Of a DNA stretch of 64,000 nt, positions 51,375 to 59,652 are shown piece by piece. The DNA lies in contig JBGAKH010000004.1 in the NCBI GenBank assembly GCA_044224515.1, positions 310,001 through 374,000 of the forward strand, written 5' to 3'. A program made the translations under genes and the position numbers. Within the stretch, counting starts at the first letter, position 1. Each line of letters opens with the position of its first letter. The notes beneath the pieces are model-generated. The model was not told the DNA's origin and did not search any database. It saw only the letters and a list, made by a program, of their open reading frames with translations. Source of the DNA: JBBATK01 sp044224515. GTDB taxonomy: Bacteria > Bacteroidota > Ignavibacteria > Kapaibacteriales > NICIL-2.

Positions 51375-53249
51375 ATGGATGTTTCAATGGCAGGTAGACC
51401 TTTTATACTGGCATGTCTGACAATTCTGGCCTGCTCGCTTCGTCTCGGCGCAGAAGAGACAGATCCCCTTGGTGGCCAAAAAGAAGTTGCGCGTGGCGCA
51501 CGGGCCATGATCAGTTGGAAGTTTGAGCACACGGATTTTGTGCTCGTTGGTAGCGACTCAACGCATTACCCTTCCACGTACCAAGTCTACGTTTCTCCGC
51601 AACAAACGACCACCTACTCCATTCGTGCGGTTCATGCCAAGGATACGATCGAGAAACAATGGACTGTGCGTGTGCTGGAACCGGAGATACCAAAAGAAGC
51701 TCGCCGTGGACCTGAAACCGTTAGTTATTCTCTCGCCCCGAAAGCCTCATCAGAAGCTTCCCCCTATTACATCGGCTACCAGCAAAACGGAGAGCTCTCG
51801 AACTTATCGCAACTTAAGATCACGCATTGCACTTTTCCGGACAGCGCCAATAAACCCTTCGCAGTCCATGTGGCATTGCTCGACAAATTCGGCAATGAGC
51901 TTTCGGCTTTAGCATTGGAAAACCTCAAGTTTAGCTTGCACACGAAGTGCAATGAGAAAGCCAACGAATACCAGCCCATCGTTCTCGAAAACAAGTGGCT
52001 ACGGTCTGACCTCAAAATGATGATGACCTTGTGTTTGGATCGTTCAGCAAGTTCGGAACATGTTGACGCCAACATGATAAAGGCTGTATCGGACTTCCCT
52101 TTCTATCTAGGATCTTCGGACAAGCTCAGCGTTGTGACTTTCAATCAGGAAAGCTCTGTTGTATGTAGCCATAACTCTAAGGACAAGCTCAACAATTTGG
52201 GAGAGATGTTTAGCGGCGAAGCGCAAGGCTTGAGCGCCATGATGAAATCCGTTTACGCAGCGATGCAAAAGATGGAACTTCGCGAGCGTACCAAAAATGT
52301 AGTTGTGCTTGTCTGTACCGGTGCCGACAACGCCTCCTTCATTTACACTGCTGAGGATATCATACAACGTGCTTTGCAACGTCAGTGCACGATTTTTACA
52401 GTGGGCGTTGGGGACCTGGTCGATTCATATCCTCTACGCTATATCGCCTCACAAACCGGTGGTAGCTACTATAGCTTGGCTTCTGAAAACATCATGGAGT
52501 TGAGCAGCATACTCCGGGAGATTAACTACAGCATGCACGGAGGCTACGTCCTGCATCTACCTCTGCAGCGATCATCCTTTGCGCTTTGCGACAGTGCGCA
52601 TTTGAGACTGGAAGTAAGTTCCGGTACCATGCACATCAACGATGATTTTAGCTTTTGTGGTCGCTCGGCTAATTCGCAACCCAGCTACCAAGCATTGGCC
52701 ATGTTTGGTTTCCGCCAAACCTCCGTCGGTGAAACCTATCAGCCCTTGCTTAAAAGTGTTGCCCAAGTCCTTAAGGACAATCCCAAAAAAGTCATTGAGC
52801 TCTGTGGAAATGCAAATGCAGAAGGAGATGAGGATCAAATGCGACAGATCGCGCTTGATCGTGTTCGCTCCGTTCGCAAGGCCCTGGTCGACCTTGGAGT
52901 GAACCCGATACAGGTTCGCGGCAAAGCAATGGGTGATCTTCGACCGCTGTTCTACTTTCAACGCGAAGAGTGGAAACAACGACTCAATCGTCGAGTTGAA
53001 CTCCGATGGATCGACCCTTCGCTCCTCCCCTTTGAATTGGTTGCCGAATACAGCTACACTGAGAATGAGATTCTGAAGTATTGCGAGCAGTGGGAAAAAC
53101 GGGGATTCAAAACCTACTACGAACGCGTTCTCGTTAAGGGTCTTCCGGCCTTCCGCGTAAAACTCTGGGGATACGCGACCGAAGAAAAAGCTAAGGCGGA
53201 AGCTGAGTCTGTGAAGCAGAAATACAAAGTTTCACTCGACATCGAGTAA
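51375..53249 (+). CDS. VWA-OmpA-SPOR envelope protein
   Basis: An exported protein of 624 residues (ATG 51375) that combines three envelope-related domains. A signal peptide spans about 1-26 (ending LGAEE). A VWA-like domain (about 220-390) holds the MIDAS sequence LCLDRSASSE (D-x-S-x-S). An OmpA C-terminal domain lies at about 445-545, with VIELCGNANAEGDEDQMRQIALDRVRSVRKAL and a NRRVEL end typical of peptidoglycan binding. The last 65 residues resemble a SPOR domain (GLPAFRVKLWGYATEEKAKA), which binds denuded glycan strands. So it likely bridges peptidoglycan and an outer or extracellular ligand. It is the third DxSxS VWA protein in this window. Confidence 0.8.
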   Translation: MDVSMAGRPFILACLTILACSLRLGAEETDPLGGQKEVARGARAMISWKFEHTDFVLVGSDSTHYPSTYQVYVSPQQTTTYSIRAVHAKDTIEKQWTVRVLEPEIPKEARRGPETVSYSLAPKASSEASPYYIGYQQNGELSNLSQLKITHCTFPDSANKPFAVHVALLDKFGNELSALALENLKFSLHTKCNEKANEYQPIVLENKWLRSDLKMMMTLCLDRSASSEHVDANMIKAVSDFPFYLGSSDKLSVVTFNQESSVVCSHNSKDKLNNLGEMFSGEAQGLSAMMKSVYAAMQKMELRERTKNVVVLVCTGADNASFIYTAEDIIQRALQRQCTIFTVGVGDLVDSYPLRYIASQTGGSYYSLASENIMELSSILREINYSMHGGYVLHLPLQRSSFALCDSAHLRLEVSSGTMHINDDFSFCGRSANSQPSYQALAMFGFRQTSVGETYQPLLKSVAQVLKDNPKKVIELCGNANAEGDEDQMRQIALDRVRSVRKALVDLGVNPIQVRGKAMGDLRPLFYFQREEWKQRLNRRVELRWIDPSLLPFELVAEYSYTENEILKYCEQWEKRGFKTYYERVLVKGLPAFRVKLWGYATEEKAKAEAESVKQKYKVSLDIE

Positions 53250-53319
53250 GGAAGTCTCACGCTTAGCTTAGGACTTAGCGTGCCAACGAAGCATTTTCTG
53301 CCTTCGCCGATGACCGTAT

Positions 53320-53688
53320 TTAGTCTTTAAACACGAAGTACACAGCTGCTACCATGAGCATAGCCGCTACTGCATGATTCCATCGCAGGCTTTCGTTTTT
53401 TGCAAAGAACAGGCTAAAGACCACAAACACACTGAGACTCAACACCTCTTGGATGATCTTTAGCTGAATGAGGTTAAAGGGTCCTCCATTTTCATGATAC
53501 CCTATACGGTTGGCAGGAACTTGAAAACAGTATTCAAGTAGCGCCACAGCCCAGCTTAGGAGGATAACGCCTCCAAGATTTAGTCGTTGAAACCACTCCA
53601 CTCCTGACATTCGCAGGTGGCCATACCATGCAATGGTCATAAATGCATTCGAACAAAGCAACAAGAGAATGGTAAGCAACGCTGTCAT
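53320..53688 (-). CDS. DUF486 small membrane protein (DMT superfamily)
   Basis: An inner-membrane protein of 122 residues with four helices, related to small transporters of the drug/metabolite superfamily. The DUF486 signature is clear: FMTIAWYGHLR (about 16-26), SWAVALLEYCFQVPANRIGY (about 45-64) and QLKIIQEVLSLSVFVVFSLFF (about 74-94), with a conserved WN near 102. No substrate is known. It lies alone, convergent with the VWA-OmpA gene and downstream of trxB. Confidence 0.88.
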   Translation of the reverse strand: MTALLTILLLLCSNAFMTIAWYGHLRMSGVEWFQRLNLGGVILLSWAVALLEYCFQVPANRIGYHENGGPFNLIQLKIIQEVLSLSVFVVFSLFFAKNESLRWNHAVAAMLMVAAVYFVFKD

Positions 53689-54038
53689 GAAACATCACCA
53701 TTGGTGGAAAATTCACTTTAGTCATACGAACACGATTGGCTCTTCCGGAGGCTTCTGCCGGAATCCGGCTTACCGATATTCGAAACACAGTTCAAGGACG
53801 TCTTCCTCTCCGTAGTGGACAAACACTGTACTCACCACTATACGAAGCGTCTTTCGCATGCCTTGAGCAAGCCATCAAGCTATGAGAAGATTCAAAACGA
53901 CAACGCGTTGCCAAGCTAAATCTTAACAACGCGTTTTGTCTAGTTTTGATTCGGTGCTCACAGGTCCATTCAGCAACCGGCGGAGAGAGTAGTCTTGCTG
54001 CTCCGGGGCAGTGTGCGACACCTCAAACACATCGGCAA
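53689..54038. other. Intergenic region between DUF486 and trxB genes
   Basis: A stretch of about 350 bp without a convincing gene. It contains the ACAACGCGTT repeat pair that can form a trxB terminator hairpin, and otherwise nothing recognisable. Confidence 0.5.
53894..53935 (-). terminator. Possible trxB terminator built from two ACAACGCGTT copies
   Basis: The palindromic decamer CAACGCGTTG (53901-53910) recurs as CAACGCGTTT (53927-53936). On the minus strand the two form a 9-bp stem with a 16-nt loop, followed by GTCGTTTTG. It lies 100 bp after trxB. The alternative is a pair of regulator sites. Confidence 0.45.
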
Positions 54039-55001
54039 TCAGTGGTGGACCTGAGATTCAAGCCAACGTTCTGCATCGATAGCAGCAACACATCCACTAC
54101 CTGCTGCAGTTATTGCCTGGCGATAGACACTGTCTTGAGCGTCTCCGCAAGCAAAGATCCCCTCCACATTCGTATAAGACGTCTTGCCTTTCGTGATGAT
54201 ATATCCATTCTCATCTAACTCCAGAAGACCCTTAAAGAGTTTTGTGTTAGGTTCATGTCCTATCGCCACAAACACTCCGTCGATGGGCATGAGGGACTCT
54301 TCACCACTTTGGGTATTCTTCAAGCGAACGGTCGTGAGTTTACGAAGTCCGGTTGGAAGTACTTCTCCTAGATATTCATCAATAACCGTATTGGTAATGA
54401 ACTTGATCTTGGGATTTGCTTGTGCTCGCTCAATCATGATTTTTGATGCGCGGAATTCATCGCGTCGGTGAACGAGGTACACTGTTTCGGCAAATCGAGT
54501 TAGGTAGTTGGCTTCTTCCATCGCGGTATCGCCACCACCTACAACAATCACCTGAAGATTACGGTAGAAGAAGCCGTCGCAGGTTGCGCAGGCCGACACG
54601 CCGTAGCCCATGTACTCGCCTTCACCTTTGGTCCCGAGCAACCGCGCACTGGCTCCGGTTGCCACAATGACCGCTTTTGCACTGTAGACAGTTTTGCGAT
54701 CGGAGGTCAATGCAAACGGACGTTGTGAGGCATCCACATTCTCGATCAACTCGTATTCTGATACAGCACCGAAACGGTGTGCTTGCTTGCGAAACATATC
54801 CATCATCTCCGGTCCCATTATTCCATGTTCGAATCCGGGAAAGTTCTCCACTTCTGTTGTGATCGTCAGCTGACCACCGGGTTGTAAACCTTCAAAAACG
54901 ACAACGCGCTGACCGGCGCGAGCAGCATAAATAGCCGCCGTAAAACCGGCCGGTCCGGATCCGATAATTGCAACATCATACTCAGTATTCTTTGTACTCA
55001 T
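54039..55001 (-). CDS. trxB: Thioredoxin reductase
   Basis: Flavoprotein that uses NADPH to reduce thioredoxin. It has 320 residues, with the FAD-binding motif IIGSGPAGFTAAIYAARAG (about 11-29), the redox-active CATCDGFFYR (about 138-147), the NADPH-binding VVGGGDTAMEEANYL (about 153-167) and the C-terminal GIFACGDAQDSVYRQAITAAGSG (about 278-300). All catalytic parts are intact. It is separated from gyrA by a hairpin and has its own probable promoter. Confidence 0.97.
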   Translation of the reverse strand: MSTKNTEYDVAIIGSGPAGFTAAIYAARAGQRVVVFEGLQPGGQLTITTEVENFPGFEHGIMGPEMMDMFRKQAHRFGAVSEYELIENVDASQRPFALTSDRKTVYSAKAVIVATGASARLLGTKGEGEYMGYGVSACATCDGFFYRNLQVIVVGGGDTAMEEANYLTRFAETVYLVHRRDEFRASKIMIERAQANPKIKFITNTVIDEYLGEVLPTGLRKLTTVRLKNTQSGEESLMPIDGVFVAIGHEPNTKLFKGLLELDENGYIITKGKTSYTNVEGIFACGDAQDSVYRQAITAAGSGCVAAIDAERWLESQVHH

Positions 55002-55040
55002 ACTAAACTCCGGGTATACCTCAAAAAGAGAGTGTTCAAT

Positions 55041-55070
55041 GAAATGTAATCAGGCTTTCCAAACACCCAA
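55041..55070 (-). promoter_or_regulatory. Probable Bacteroidota-type trxB promoter
   Basis: On the minus strand TTG (55068-55070), 19 nt, then TACATTTC (55041-55048), matching TTG-N19-TAnnTTTG with one mismatch. It leaves a leader of about 35 nt before the trxB start. Confidence 0.45.
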
Positions 55071-55135
55071 GACATGGGTAATCATTCCTGAGGTGAGTCC
55101 ACCTTGTGCTTGACGACGATTGGTCCGCTTACGAA

Positions 55136-55159
55136 GAAGGGACTCATCCGAGCCCCTTC
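55136..55159 (-). terminator. Hairpin between gyrA and trxB
   Basis: GAAGGGACTC (55136-55145) and GAGCCCCTTC (55150-55159) form a 10-bp stem with one G-T pair and a 4-nt loop, 16 bp after the gyrA stop. Only a short T-containing tail follows, so termination efficiency is uncertain. Confidence 0.5.
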
Positions 55160-55175
55160 CTTGTTCAGCTTCACC

Positions 55176-57641
55176 TTATGATGCGCTTTCTTCGCCTTCG
55201 GAGCCTTCCTCATCATCGTGCGGGACGATGGTGATGTCTGCAATAGAATCACCGTCATCTAGACGTATGAGACGTACTCCTTGTGTATTACGTCCGATGA
55301 TTCGAATGGAATCAGAGGGTTGACGAATCAAGATTCCCTTTTGCGTCATGACAACGAGATCATCGCTATCGGTAATCTCAGCCATCGAGACAACCTTTCC
55401 GGTTTTCTCTGTCACGTTCATTGAGATAACGCCCTTTGCTCCTCTTCGTGTCAAACGGAAGTCTTCGAATCGAGTTCTCTTACCAAAACCGTTCTCACCG
55501 ATGATAAGCACTTGAGAGTCAGGTCGCTTTATCGCAATCATGGAGATAACGAGATCATCGTCCTGCAGACTGATTCCGCGTACTCCCGCAGCTGTACGAC
55601 CCATTGTGCGCACATCGCTTTCGCGGAAGCGGCAGGCCGAGCCATCGCGCGTTCCTACGATAATGTCGCATGTGCCGTCTGTCAGACGCGCGGACAGAAG
55701 AATGTCGCCTTCATCCAGAGTCAGTGCGATTTTTCCGTTGGCCCGAACGCTTTCAAACTCAGAAAGCTGTGTCTTCTTGACTGTACCTTGCTTGGTACAC
55801 ATGAAAATAAACTGGTCGTCACTGAAGGCACCTTGCACCAACAAATAAGCCGTTACATGTTCATCATTTGGCTTTTGAATGATGTTCGCAATGGAACGTC
55901 CCTTAGCGTTTCGCGAGCCTTCCGGAATGTCGTACACTTTCACTCTGTAGCACCGGCCTTTGTCGGTGAAGCAGAGCAGATAGTCGTGCGTGGCAGCGCG
56001 GAACAGATTCTCTACATAATCGTCTTCATAAGTTCCGGCGCCGCTAAGACCTCGGCCACCACGTCCCTGACGACGATAGGAATTCACCGGTGTTCTCTTA
56101 ATGAAGCCGCGGTGTGAGATTGTCACGATGACATCCTCATTGGCGATCATATCCTCCACGGTGAAGTCGCGCGAATCAAATACGATATCCGTACGACGCT
56201 CGTCGCCATACTTCTCTTCAACTGCCGTGAGTTCGTCGCTGATCAACTTCAATTGAAGTTCTTTGGAGGCCAGTATAGATTTCAAACGCTCGATAAGCTT
56301 GATAATTTCACGATACTCGTTCATGATCTTCTCACGTTCGAGACCGGTGAGTCGCTGCAGGCGCATGTCCAAAATCGCGCGAGCTTGAATCTCACTCAAC
56401 GAAAACTTCTTCTGAAGTCTCTCGGAAGCTACTTCAACAGTCGGCGACTCTTTGATCGTTTTGATAACTTCATCGATGTTATCAAGAGCGATAATGAAAC
56501 CTTCTAAGATGTGCGCTCGCTTTTCTGCTGCGGCGAGTTCAAACTTTGTACGACGCACGGTGACTTCCACGCGGAAATCAATGAAGTACTGCAACATCTC
56601 GCGCAATTCCAAGATACGCGGACGTCCTTCGACCAGCGAGAGCATAATGCAACCAAAGGTGGTTTGCATTGCCGTGTGCTTGTACAAGTTATTCAACACT
56701 ACCAAAGGTACACCGTCACGCTTGAGCTCGATTACGATGCGCATACCGTCACGATCCGATTCATCGCGAATGTCCGAGATATCCTCCAACACTTTGTCGC
56801 GTACTTGGTCGGCAATCTTCTCAATCAAACTTGCTTTCGATACCTGGTAGGGCAACTCTGTCACAATGATCGACTCTTTGCCATTCTTTGCGGTTTCCAC
56901 CGATGCGCGCGCACGAACGATAATCTTGCCACGTCCGGTTAAATACGCGTCACGAACACCGTCGTAACCATAAATCACACCGCCGGTCGGAAAGTCCGGT
57001 GCTGTAACGTACTGCATCAAATCGTTACTCGACAGTGTTGGCGTCTCGATCAAGGCTTTCAATCCGCGAACGATCTCACGGAGGTTGTGCGGCGGAATAT
57101 TCGTTGCCATACCTACCGCGATACCACCTGCCCCGTTAACGAGCAATAGAGGCACAACAGTCGGCAGAACTTTCGGTTCCTCGAGTGAATCGTCAAAGTT
57201 GGGCTGGAAGTCAACGGTGTCTTTGTCAATGTCACGCAACACTTCTTGCGATAACGATGACAAACGCGTTTCCGTATAACGCATAGCCGCAGGCGGGTCA
57301 CCGTCGATCGATCCGAAGTTCCCTTGTCCGTCTACCAATGGGTAGCGCAATGACCACTCCTGAGCCATACGCACCATTGCGTCGTAAACCGAGGAGTCAC
57401 CGTGCGGGTGATACTTACCGAGTACCTCCCCCACAAGACGTGCAGACTTCTTATAGGGTCTGTTGAACGTCAGACCTAATTCTTGCATTGCATAGAGAAT
57501 GCGACGGTGCACGGGCTTCAAACCGTCACGCACATCCGGAAGTGCTCGCGATACAATAACCGACATCGAATAGTCGAGATACGAACCGCGCATCTGATCT
57601 TCCAGCAAAACCGGAAGTATTTTTTCACTGTGTAAGGCCAT
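55176..57641 (-). CDS. gyrA: DNA gyrase subunit A
   Basis: DNA-cutting subunit of the ATP-dependent topoisomerase that supercoils DNA. It has 821 residues. The catalytic tyrosine is in AAMRYTETRLS (about 120). The quinolone region reads HPHGDSSVYDAM, with the usual Ser and Asp present. The C-terminal beta-pinwheel starts at about 500, with the GyrA box QGRGGRG (about 533-539), which favours GyrA over ParC. An acidic tail (HDDEEGSEGEES) ends the protein. A TATCTTTG -7 element lies upstream. Confidence 0.95.
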   Translation of the reverse strand: MALHSEKILPVLLEDQMRGSYLDYSMSVIVSRALPDVRDGLKPVHRRILYAMQELGLTFNRPYKKSARLVGEVLGKYHPHGDSSVYDAMVRMAQEWSLRYPLVDGQGNFGSIDGDPPAAMRYTETRLSSLSQEVLRDIDKDTVDFQPNFDDSLEEPKVLPTVVPLLLVNGAGGIAVGMATNIPPHNLREIVRGLKALIETPTLSSNDLMQYVTAPDFPTGGVIYGYDGVRDAYLTGRGKIIVRARASVETAKNGKESIIVTELPYQVSKASLIEKIADQVRDKVLEDISDIRDESDRDGMRIVIELKRDGVPLVVLNNLYKHTAMQTTFGCIMLSLVEGRPRILELREMLQYFIDFRVEVTVRRTKFELAAAEKRAHILEGFIIALDNIDEVIKTIKESPTVEVASERLQKKFSLSEIQARAILDMRLQRLTGLEREKIMNEYREIIKLIERLKSILASKELQLKLISDELTAVEEKYGDERRTDIVFDSRDFTVEDMIANEDVIVTISHRGFIKRTPVNSYRRQGRGGRGLSGAGTYEDDYVENLFRAATHDYLLCFTDKGRCYRVKVYDIPEGSRNAKGRSIANIIQKPNDEHVTAYLLVQGAFSDDQFIFMCTKQGTVKKTQLSEFESVRANGKIALTLDEGDILLSARLTDGTCDIIVGTRDGSACRFRESDVRTMGRTAAGVRGISLQDDDLVISMIAIKRPDSQVLIIGENGFGKRTRFEDFRLTRRGAKGVISMNVTEKTGKVVSMAEITDSDDLVVMTQKGILIRQPSDSIRIIGRNTQGVRLIRLDDGDSIADITIVPHDDEEGSEGEESAS

Positions 57642-57675
57642 TGTGGTCTACGTGAGATGAACTGATTGAGAAAGG

Positions 57676-57683
57676 CAAAGATA
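57676..57683 (-). promoter_or_regulatory. Bacteroidota -7 promoter element of gyrA
   Basis: TATCTTTG on the minus strand, a perfect TAnnTTTG, 34 bp upstream of the gyrA ATG. No good TTG was seen 17-23 bp upstream, so the promoter is incomplete by consensus. Confidence 0.5.
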
Positions 57684-57983
57684 CGCTGTGGAAGATTGGG
57701 AATTCCGGCAGATTTTCCACATTTTGACCCTTGAAGATGGAGCCCGAGAAGACCTTTTCCGAGCCAAAAACAGCTTTTATCCTTTGCGCAGGAGACTCCC
57801 TCTGCGAGCTCGTTCGAGAGTAAAATCTTGAGTACGGTAGCAGTCGAAGAGTATCCTTCGGCAGATGACGAATTGATTGGCACCTACAGGTTTGGGAGTT
57901 GAAAAACGCTGATGAAAACCGACGCCAAAAACCATTGACCTATGCTCGTTTACGGTGTATCCGATTATCGAGCCGGCTAGGCA

Positions 57984-58036
57984 ACCGCACTAAAAACCGC
58001 ATAAAAACCGCACAACAAAGCGCATAATGTACCGCG
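57984..58036. repeat. Phased ACCGCA repeats upstream of gyrA
   Basis: ACCGCA occurs at 57984, 57996 and 58007, and near-copies AGCGCA and ACCGCG at 58019 and 58031, separated by A-rich spacers. The period is 11-12 bp, about one helical turn, so all copies face one side of the DNA. Confidence 0.6.
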
Positions 58037-58178
58037 TATCGATTCATGTGTTGAGCTAACACGACGCTCATCCCCGTCCCCCGCTACGAACTCCTGCCTC
58101 GCATGTACACCTGCAAGCTGTCGATTCAGAGGGGACTTCAGAATGCGACAGTATGACGACACGGTAGCCTAAGTGGCT

Positions 58179-59432
58179 TCAGGCATTGGTGCGAAGCGCT
58201 TTTAAAAGCATAAGTTGTGCTGCAGCGCATGCTCTCTCACGAATTGCGGCGCGTTCCACACCGAGGTGATACTCGCACGCCTCTGTGCCGGTCGTCGAAG
58301 ACAACGCGATCCAAACGGTTCCCACGGGTTTTTCGTCACTACCACCTCCGGGGCCGGCAATACCACTGATTGCTATGGCGTAATCAGCGCCGAACTTCCC
58401 GCGAGCGTTGGAAGCAAGTTCTTCCACGACTTCCCGGCTCACAGCGCCAAAGGTCTTTAGTGTGCCTGGGTCGACACCTAGGTCACGAATTTTTGAGTCA
58501 TTGGAGTAGCAGACAACACCGCCTAAGAAGTACTCTGATGAACCGGGGTGATCCGTGAATTGCGCCCCAAGCATACCTCCGGTGCAAGACTCGGCAAGAG
58601 CAAGAGTCTTTGCGGATGCGATCAGGGCTTTGTGACAGGCGGTACTGAGTCCATCTCGTCCTTCGGCAACGACATACTCTCCTGCACGTTCACGTACATG
58701 GCGTTCAATACGCGAAAGAATGAGTTCCCCTTCCGCAGCTGACGACGCACTGATACTGAAGCGTAAGCGCACACCGCTATACGAGGGCAGAAATGCCAGT
58801 TGCTGCCCTTCCAAAAATTTCTCGGGATCTCCAAGGAGATCTGCTAAACTCGACTCGGCAATTCCGCTACAACTCAGCGTTCGAAACATCCGCAAAGGAA
58901 GATGTTCCTCATCCATGCGTTTTGCAATGAGGGGCAACACATGCTCACGCATTATGGCCTTCATTTCGTTCGGAACTCCCGGCATTGCAATAAACGTCGT
59001 TCCGCCGCTCTCGAACAAGAGTCCGGGTGCGCTGCCGTAGGAGTTTGAAAGCACGGTGGCGAGGGAGGGCACCAATGCTTGGGCTCTATTGCGATCGGTC
59101 AGCATGCGTTTACGATGCGCAAAAAGCTTCTCAAGCGAAGCTAAAGTAGCAGCATCTTCCACGAGACGGTCATTGAAGTAGCGACAAAGGACATCCTTTG
59201 TGATGTCATCATGAGTAGGCCCTAATCCACCGGTCATCAGAACGATATGGGCGATAGACTGCAACTCTGCCAGTGATCGATGCATGAGTTCCGTGTCATC
59301 TCCGATGCTGCGATGCGTAATGACTTCAGCTCCGAGCGTCGAGCACTGGTCCGCCATCCACGATGCGTTGGTATTTACCACTTGTCCAATACACAACTCG
59401 TCACCAATACTCAGTATTGCGATTTGCAGCAT
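58179..59432 (-). CDS. cinA: CinA-family nicotinamide-nucleotide amidase / competence-damage protein
   Basis: A two-domain protein of 417 residues from ATG 59432 (two upstream in-frame starts add residues before the core). The N-terminal MoCF/MogA-like domain starts LQIAILSIGDELCIGQVVNTNA and contains MTGGLGPTHDDITKD (about 68-82), the ADP-ribose pyrophosphatase part. The C-terminal CinA domain (about 255-415), with LALAESCTGGMLGAQFTD and ISGIAGPGGGSDEKPVGTVW, is the NMN deamidase of NAD salvage. Both domains are complete. It lies after rpsA, with a terminator between them. Confidence 0.92.
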   Translation of the reverse strand: MLQIAILSIGDELCIGQVVNTNASWMADQCSTLGAEVITHRSIGDDTELMHRSLAELQSIAHIVLMTGGLGPTHDDITKDVLCRYFNDRLVEDAATLASLEKLFAHRKRMLTDRNRAQALVPSLATVLSNSYGSAPGLLFESGGTTFIAMPGVPNEMKAIMREHVLPLIAKRMDEEHLPLRMFRTLSCSGIAESSLADLLGDPEKFLEGQQLAFLPSYSGVRLRFSISASSAAEGELILSRIERHVRERAGEYVVAEGRDGLSTACHKALIASAKTLALAESCTGGMLGAQFTDHPGSSEYFLGGVVCYSNDSKIRDLGVDPGTLKTFGAVSREVVEELASNARGKFGADYAIAISGIAGPGGGSDEKPVGTVWIALSSTTGTEACEYHLGVERAAIRERACAAAQLMLLKALRTNA

Positions 59433-59552
59433 GGTAGCCTTCTTGTCGGTTGAATTCATGAGGTAGCTTTCAACGGTTGACACAATCCTATCAACATCTA
59501 TAACGATCAGCTCAGGGTCTTACGTGTACGAGCTGCGCGCTGACTTTGGTAT

Positions 59553-59587
59553 AAAAAAGAACAGCACGCCCGGAACGGGCGTGCTGT
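59553..59587 (-). terminator. Strong terminator after rpsA
   Basis: A perfect 12-bp stem (ACAGCACGCCCG at 59561-59572, CGGGCGTGCTGT at 59576-59587) has a 3-nt loop and, on the minus strand, is followed by TTCTTTTTT. An A tract on the far side makes it bidirectional in form. It separates rpsA from cinA. Confidence 0.9.
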
Positions 59588-59652
59588 AAAAAAACTATGA
59601 GAGACTAAAGCTTACAATGATCGTGTGAGACCTTGCAAACGAGTCACGCATA

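Larger units (their letters stand above)
57642..58178. other. Intergenic region upstream of gyrA
   Basis: About 535 bp without a convincing gene. It holds the gyrA -7 motif (57676-57683) and a group of helically phased ACCGCA repeats (57984-58036). A minus-strand frame of 61 codons (57977-58162) shows no coding signs. Confidence 0.55.

Noticed and set aside
55512..56117. A plus-strand frame of 201 codons
   Set aside because: Antisense to gyrA, with no recognisable motifs; the gyrA reading is certain.
57977..58162. A minus-strand frame of 61 codons in the gyrA upstream region
   Set aside because: No ribosome site, unbalanced composition, and overlaps the phased repeat element; not a supported gene.
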